Shown here: in pieces, positions 4,462 through 7,831 of the stretch
How the letters are laid out: each line of letters begins with the position of its first letter
Position numbering within the stretch: the first letter of the stretch is position 1
Assembly (NCBI GenBank): GCA_041576975.1
Contig: JBFGJY010000087.1
Location: forward strand, 1-7,831
DNA: 7,831 bases
From: JBFGJY01 sp041576975
GTDB lineage: Bacteria; Pseudomonadota; Gammaproteobacteria; UBA4575
Reading direction: 5' to 3'
Made by a program: the position numbers and the translations under genes
The notes under the pieces: model-generated
Databases searched by the model: none
What the model saw: only the letters and a program-made list of their open reading frames with translations
What the model was told of the DNA's origin: nothing

Positions 4462-6903
4462 ATGAGTGAGAATCAAAGCCAAACAGAACTTATCGATCAG
4501 CCCATGCAGGTAGTGCCCGTATTGCCACTTCGTGATGTTGTGGTATATCCGCATATGGTCATACCTTTATTTGTAGGGAGAGAAAAGTCGATTAAAGCCT
4601 TAGATGCTGCTATGTCTGATAATAAGCAAATTTTATTAGTGGCGCAAAAAAGTGCAGAGCTTGATGATCCAGGTACAGATGAAATTCATCGAATTGGTAC
4701 ATTATCGACTATCTTGCAGTTACTGAAATTACCCGATGGCACCATTAAGGTTTTAGTTGAAGGTGTGGAACGCGCTAACGTCATTCATTATTTAGAAGAT
4801 GAGGAGTATTTTAGTGCACAAATATCAATGCTCATATCTGAGGATAAAACTGAAGATAACAAAGAACTAGAAGTTTTAGCACGTTCAGTAACAAATTTAT
4901 TTGAGCAGTACGTAAAACTAAATAAAAAAATTCCGCCTGAAGTACTAACTTCATTAGCAGGAATAGATGAGCCTACACGGCTAGCAGATACTATTGCAGC
5001 ACACATGTCTTTGAAGCTTGATGAAAAGCAACACGTGCTTGAAATTAGCAGTGTACGTGAACGTCTTGAGCATCTAGTGAGTTTGATTGAAGGCGAACTT
5101 GATGTGTTACAAATCGAAAAACGTATTCGCGGACGTGTTAAACAGCAAATGGAAAAATCGCAGCGTGAGTACTATTTGAATGAGCAAATGAAAGCCATAC
5201 AAAAGGAATTGGGTGAACTCGAGGAGGCGCCTAATGAAATAGATGAACTGGCTGAAAAAATTGAAAAAATTGGTATGTCTAAAGAGGCTAAAAAGAAAGC
5301 AACTGCTGAGCTCAATAAACTCAAAATGATGTCGCCGATGTCTGCGGAAGCCACTGTTGTGCGTAATTACATCGATTGGTTAGTAGGTGTTCCTTGGAAG
5401 AAGAAATCAAAAGTTCGTAAAGACTTAGCTGTTGCTGAAAAGATCTTAGAAGAAGATCATTATGGCTTAGAGAAAGTAAAAGAGCGCATCATTGAGTATC
5501 TTGCTGTACAACAACGAGTGCAAAAATCTAAGGGACCGATCTTATGTTTAGTGGGTCCTCCGGGTGTGGGTAAAACCTCAATTGGAAAATCAATTGCACA
5601 TGCCACAAGTAGAAAATTTACACGTATGTCACTAGGTGGTGTGCGTGACGAAGCCGAAATTAGAGGTCATCGACGTACCTATATTGGCTCTTTACCTGGC
5701 AAGATTATTCAGAACTTATCAAAAGTGGCTGTGCGCAATCCGTTATTTTTATTTGATGAAATAGACAAAATGGCGATGGATTTTCGCGGTGATCCAGCTT
5801 CAGCAATGCTGGAAGTTCTCGATCCAGAGCAAAATCACACGTTTGGAGATCACTATCTCGAAGTCGACTTTGACTTGTCTGATGTCATGTTTGTAGCAAC
5901 GGCAAATAGCTTAAATATTCCTGGACCTTTATTAGATCGTATGGAGGTTATTCGTTTGCCGGGTTATACCGAAGACGAAAAGAAAAATATTGCAATACGC
6001 TATCTTGTACCAAAACAGCTTAAAGCAAATGGCTTAAAAGAAAAGGAAATTCATATTAGTGATACGGCAATTCGTGACATTATACGTTTCTATACGCGTG
6101 AGGCAGGCGTGCGTAATTTAGAGAGAGAAATTTCAAAAATTTGTCGAAAAGTAGTGAAGTCACTCATCCTAGGTGAAGGTAAACAGAAAATTTCAATTAC
6201 TCCACGAACATTACATCAATATCTTGGTGTTAAACGCTTCCGTTATGGATTAGCTGAAGAGAATGACCAAATCGGGCAAGTCACTGGTTTGGCATGGACT
6301 GAAGTTGGTGGCGAGCTTCTCACCATTGAAGCGGTGGTGGTTCCTGGCAAAGGCAAAACCAGCCGCACCGGCCAATTAGAAGATGTCATGCAAGAGTCTA
6401 TCCAAGTTGCACATACTGTTGTGCGCAGTCGTGCAGCGGTATTAGGTATCGAAGCCGATTTTTATGAAAAATCAGATATTCATATTCATGTGCCTGAAGG
6501 TGCAGTCAAAAAAGACGGCCCCAGTGCAGGCATTGCAATGACCACGGCCATTGTCTCTGCTCTCACCAAAATACCGGTACGAGCGGATGTTGCAATGACC
6601 GGAGAAATTACGTTAAGAGGTGAAGTGTTGCCTATTGGCGGCTTAAAAGAGAAACTTTTGGCAGCACATCGAGGTGAAATAAAGACGGTGTTGATCCCTA
6701 AAGAGAACGAAAAAGATTTAAGCGAGATTCCTAAGAATATCAAGCAAAAGCTTGAAATCATTCCTGTACAGTGGATTGATGAAGTACTACAAGTAGCTTT
6801 GGTGAAGATGCCTGAACCTCTTACGGATTCTGAAGTAGTAGATACAATTCAAGCCAAGCGTAAAAAACCCCCTCAAAAAGATAAGCCAGTACAAGCGCAT
6901 TAA
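4462..6903 (+). CDS. lon: ATP-dependent protease Lon (LonA)
   Basis: Lon is a cytoplasmic hexamer combining an AAA+ unfoldase and a Ser/Lys peptidase; it removes damaged proteins and short-lived regulators. The product has 813 residues, about 30 more than E. coli Lon. The substrate-binding N domain covers about 15-210 (VVPVLPLRDVVVYPHMVIPL). A charged helical or coiled-coil region follows at about 215-310. Walker A is GPPGVGKT (365-372), and Walker B is LFLFDEIDKM with Asp432 and Glu433. The peptidase domain spans about 594-782, with the catalytic dyad Ser688 in KDGPSAG and Lys731 in GGLKEKLL. Residues 783-813 form a lysine- and proline-rich tail that extends past the conserved core and looks disordered. 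A weak AAGAGA ribosome binding site (4447-4452) precedes the ATG. The gene lies 180 bases after clpX with its own predicted heat-shock promoter. The identification is secure. Confidence 0.97.
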   Translation: MSENQSQTELIDQPMQVVPVLPLRDVVVYPHMVIPLFVGREKSIKALDAAMSDNKQILLVAQKSAELDDPGTDEIHRIGTLSTILQLLKLPDGTIKVLVEGVERANVIHYLEDEEYFSAQISMLISEDKTEDNKELEVLARSVTNLFEQYVKLNKKIPPEVLTSLAGIDEPTRLADTIAAHMSLKLDEKQHVLEISSVRERLEHLVSLIEGELDVLQIEKRIRGRVKQQMEKSQREYYLNEQMKAIQKELGELEEAPNEIDELAEKIEKIGMSKEAKKKATAELNKLKMMSPMSAEATVVRNYIDWLVGVPWKKKSKVRKDLAVAEKILEEDHYGLEKVKERIIEYLAVQQRVQKSKGPILCLVGPPGVGKTSIGKSIAHATSRKFTRMSLGGVRDEAEIRGHRRTYIGSLPGKIIQNLSKVAVRNPLFLFDEIDKMAMDFRGDPASAMLEVLDPEQNHTFGDHYLEVDFDLSDVMFVATANSLNIPGPLLDRMEVIRLPGYTEDEKKNIAIRYLVPKQLKANGLKEKEIHISDTAIRDIIRFYTREAGVRNLEREISKICRKVVKSLILGEGKQKISITPRTLHQYLGVKRFRYGLAEENDQIGQVTGLAWTEVGGELLTIEAVVVPGKGKTSRTGQLEDVMQESIQVAHTVVRSRAAVLGIEADFYEKSDIHIHVPEGAVKKDGPSAGIAMTTAIVSALTKIPVRADVAMTGEITLRGEVLPIGGLKEKLLAAHRGEIKTVLIPKENEKDLSEIPKNIKQKLEIIPVQWIDEVLQVALVKMPEPLTDSEVVDTIQAKRKKPPQKDKPVQAH

Positions 6904-6917
6904 ATATACATAGTTTG

Positions 6918-6947
6918 TTGACTTGCTTCGAATACGCTTGGTATAAC
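6918..6947 (+). promoter_or_regulatory. Sigma-70 promoter with extended -10 for hupB and the tRNAs
   Basis: TTGACT (6918-6923) and TATAAC (6942-6947) are separated by 18 bases, each with five of six consensus bases. TG at 6939-6940, one base before the -10, makes it an extended -10. Transcription would start near 6954, just after lon, giving a leader of about 160 bases before hupB. This is the best sigma-70 promoter in the window. Confidence 0.65.
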
Positions 6948-7101
6948 AGCTGAGTTCAACGATCTATTAACTACGTGATTATTAAATATTGACCATCAAC
7001 AATTATCTCTCTGCTTGTATCGTGTAGTGAAACTGAGATTTGCGAATTGATTTCGTCTCTTAAATTTAACCGGCAATCATGTGGATTGCATATCAACTAT
7101 T

Positions 7102-7108
7102 AGGGGAG
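7102..7108 (+). promoter_or_regulatory. Ribosome binding site that decides the hupB start
   Basis: AGGGGAG lies nine bases before the ATG at 7118 and is the strongest Shine-Dalgarno sequence in the window. It lies inside the 13-codon extension that an upstream in-frame ATG (7079) would add, so that longer form is wrong. Confidence 0.85.
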
Positions 7109-7117
7109 TTTGACTCA

Positions 7118-7390
7118 ATGAATAAAAGTGAACTTGCTGAGGCTGTGGCTAATACGGCAAATCTTTCCAAAGCAGATGGCGCGCGCGCAGTTGATGCTGT
7201 AATTGATTCAATAACAGCAACATTGTGTCGTGGTGATACCGTCTCACTAGTCGGGTTCGGAACCTTTCAAGTAAAGCAGCGTAATGCACGCGCGGGCCGC
7301 AACCCACGCACAGGAGAAACAATTCAAATTGCAGCTTCAAAAGTGCCGAGTTTCAAGGCTGGCAAAGGTCTAAAGGATGCCGTAAACTAA
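7118..7390 (+). CDS. hupB: DNA-binding protein HU, beta type
   Basis: HU is the small dimeric nucleoid protein that bends DNA with little sequence preference. The product is exactly the family length, 90 residues, beginning MNKSELAEAVA. Helices 1 and 2 occupy about 1-40. The HU/IHF signature runs from GFGTFQV (46-52) through the DNA-gripping beta arm with Arg55, Arg58, Arg61 and the intercalating Pro63 in GRNPRTGE. The C terminus PSFKAGKGLKDAVN is typical. The start is fixed by the AGGGGAG site and by alignment; the ATG at 7079 would add 13 unrelated residues. The gene follows lon by 214 bases, as in many gammaproteobacteria. It ends only 11 bases before tRNA-Val, so its mRNA 3' end is probably made by tRNA processing. 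The high similarity to HU-beta rather than IHF makes the call firm. Confidence 0.96.
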   Translation: MNKSELAEAVANTANLSKADGARAVDAVIDSITATLCRGDTVSLVGFGTFQVKQRNARAGRNPRTGETIQIAASKVPSFKAGKGLKDAVN

Positions 7391-7401
7391 CGCGCCTTTT
7401 G

Positions 7402-7477
7402 GGGTGCTTAGCTCAGCTGGTAGAGCGTCGCCCTTACAAGGCGGATGTCGGGGGTTCGAATCCCTCAGCACCCACCA
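7402..7477 (+). tRNA. tRNA-Val (anticodon UAC)
   Basis: This is a 76-base tRNA with acceptor stem GGGTGCT/AGCACCC and encoded ACCA (7474-7477). The anticodon stem TCGCC/GGCGG includes one T-G pair at its base. The loop CTTACAA has anticodon TAC at 7435-7437. The D-arm (GCTCAGCTGGTAGAGC) and T-arm (GGGGGTTCGAATCCCTC) are canonical. It begins 11 bases after the hupB stop and must be cut from a longer transcript. Confidence 0.97.
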
Positions 7478-7485
7478 AGTATGAC

Positions 7486-7562
7486 GGAGTGGTAGTTCAG
7501 CTGGTTAGAATACCGGCCTGTCACGCCGGGGGTCGCGGGTTCGAATCCCGTCCACTCCGCCA
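7486..7562 (+). tRNA. tRNA-Asp (anticodon GUC)
   Basis: This is a 77-base tRNA closely resembling E. coli tRNA-Asp. The acceptor stem GGAGTGG pairs with CCACTCC, and GCCA is encoded at the 3' end. The anticodon stem CCGGC/GCCGG closes the loop CTGTCAC with anticodon GTC at 7520-7522. The T-arm is GCGGGTTCGAATCCCGT. Only eight bases separate it from tRNA-Val, so the two are processed from one precursor. Confidence 0.97.
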
Positions 7563-7610
7563 TTTATTCCTAATAAAATTTGAAGTGCGAGCGTAAATAC
7601 ATACCATCTA

Positions 7611-7831
7611 CTAAATTGTACAGCGAACAAATTTTCAGAATAATCACAAAATATGAGCTTCAAGGTAGAACTCATTTTCATACAGCAATAAATAATCTTG
7701 CTAACTGAAATCAGAGTCAGAAAAATCTTGCGAATAAAATTTTATGTTCACTAAAATTCGTTATAGAACCACCTTCTGAGTAATTAAATAACGCTACTTA
7801 TTGAAATTCGTGACTGAATCATCTCGTAGGA
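7611..7831 (+). repeat. Diverged repeats of about 46-50 bases after the tRNAs
   Basis: Segments starting at 7706, 7752 and 7802 share a pattern of the type TGAAATTCGTGACTGAATC. The 7706 and 7802 copies agree at 17 of their first 23 positions without gaps. The 7751 and 7801 segments share AAATTCGT at the same offset, exactly 50 bases apart, and agree at 19 of 31 positions. A fainter copy may begin at 7611 (CTAAATTG...TTCAGAATAAT against TTCTGAGTAAT). No gene is visible in 7563-7831. The last bases, GTAGGA, could be the ribosome binding site of a gene starting just beyond the window. Confidence 0.4.
7653..7679 (+). terminator. Possible weak terminator of the hupB-tRNA transcript
   Basis: ATGAG (7653-7657) and TTC (7659-7661), with one bulged C between them, pair with GAA-CTCAT (7668-7675) around the loop AAGGTA. 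TTTTC follows directly. The stem is AT-rich and the T-run is short, so termination would be inefficient. It is the best candidate in the 269 bases after tRNA-Asp. Confidence 0.3.

Noticed and set aside
7079..7117. Upstream ATG extending HU by 13 residues
   Set aside because: The extension contains the strong AGGGGAG ribosome binding site, and HU proteins start at MNK.
7563..7577. TTTATT-CCT-AATAAA hairpin directly after tRNA-Asp as terminator
   Set aside because: It has only six A-T pairs and no following T-run, so it is too weak to call.
7399..7596. Plus-strand open frame of 65 codons across both tRNA genes
   Set aside because: Its sequence is translated tRNA-Val and tRNA-Asp; such frames over tRNAs are a well-known annotation artefact.
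7486..7831. Integration (att) site at the tRNA-Asp 3' end
   Set aside because: No copy of the tRNA 3' end recurs downstream, and no integrase or phage gene is visible in the window.

Overview
The window holds the classic gammaproteobacterial proteostasis locus tig-clpP-clpX-lon-hupB, all on the + strand, with a tRNA-Leu(UAG) gene in front and a tRNA-Val(UAC)/tRNA-Asp(GUC) pair behind. Gene order, protein sequences and tRNA sequences point to Gammaproteobacteria with an AT-rich genome. The lon-hupB-tRNA-Val-tRNA-Asp order resembles what I recall from Legionella- and Xanthomonas-like genomes, but I cannot fix the genus from sequence alone.

Layout. Bases 1-119 hold the first 39 codons of a minus-strand gene for a hydrophobic protein, cut by the window edge. 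tRNA-Leu lies at 236-320. Next comes a 514-base stretch (321-834) without a protein gene. It contains a family of diverged direct repeats of about 50-61 bases and a compact stem-loop. tig (835-2127) and clpP (2153-2797) are nearly contiguous and probably co-transcribed. clpX (2998-4281) and lon (4462-6903) each follow a 180-200 base gap. Each gap contains a good match to a sigma-32 heat-shock promoter with the same 14-base spacer. hupB (7118-7390) has its own sigma-70 promoter with an extended -10 and a long leader. It runs, with no room for a terminator, into tRNA-Val (7402-7477) and tRNA-Asp (7486-7562). The last 269 bases hold no recognisable gene. They contain a possible weak terminator and a second set of diverged repeats of about 46-50 bases; the next gene probably starts just outside.

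How the genes work together. Trigger factor receives nascent chains at the ribosome exit. ClpX unfolds tagged or native substrates and feeds them to the ClpP chamber. Lon is a self-contained ATP-dependent protease that removes misfolded and regulatory proteins. HU is the nucleoid protein conventionally linked to lon, and free HU is a known Lon substrate in E. coli. All catalytic and docking residues I checked are present, so every protein looks functional.

I found no undescribed protein system. The signals that standard annotation would miss are non-coding: the repeat family in the tig leader, the paired sigma-32 promoters, an ambiguous RNA fold at the clpX stop codon, and the HU-tRNA read-through arrangement.
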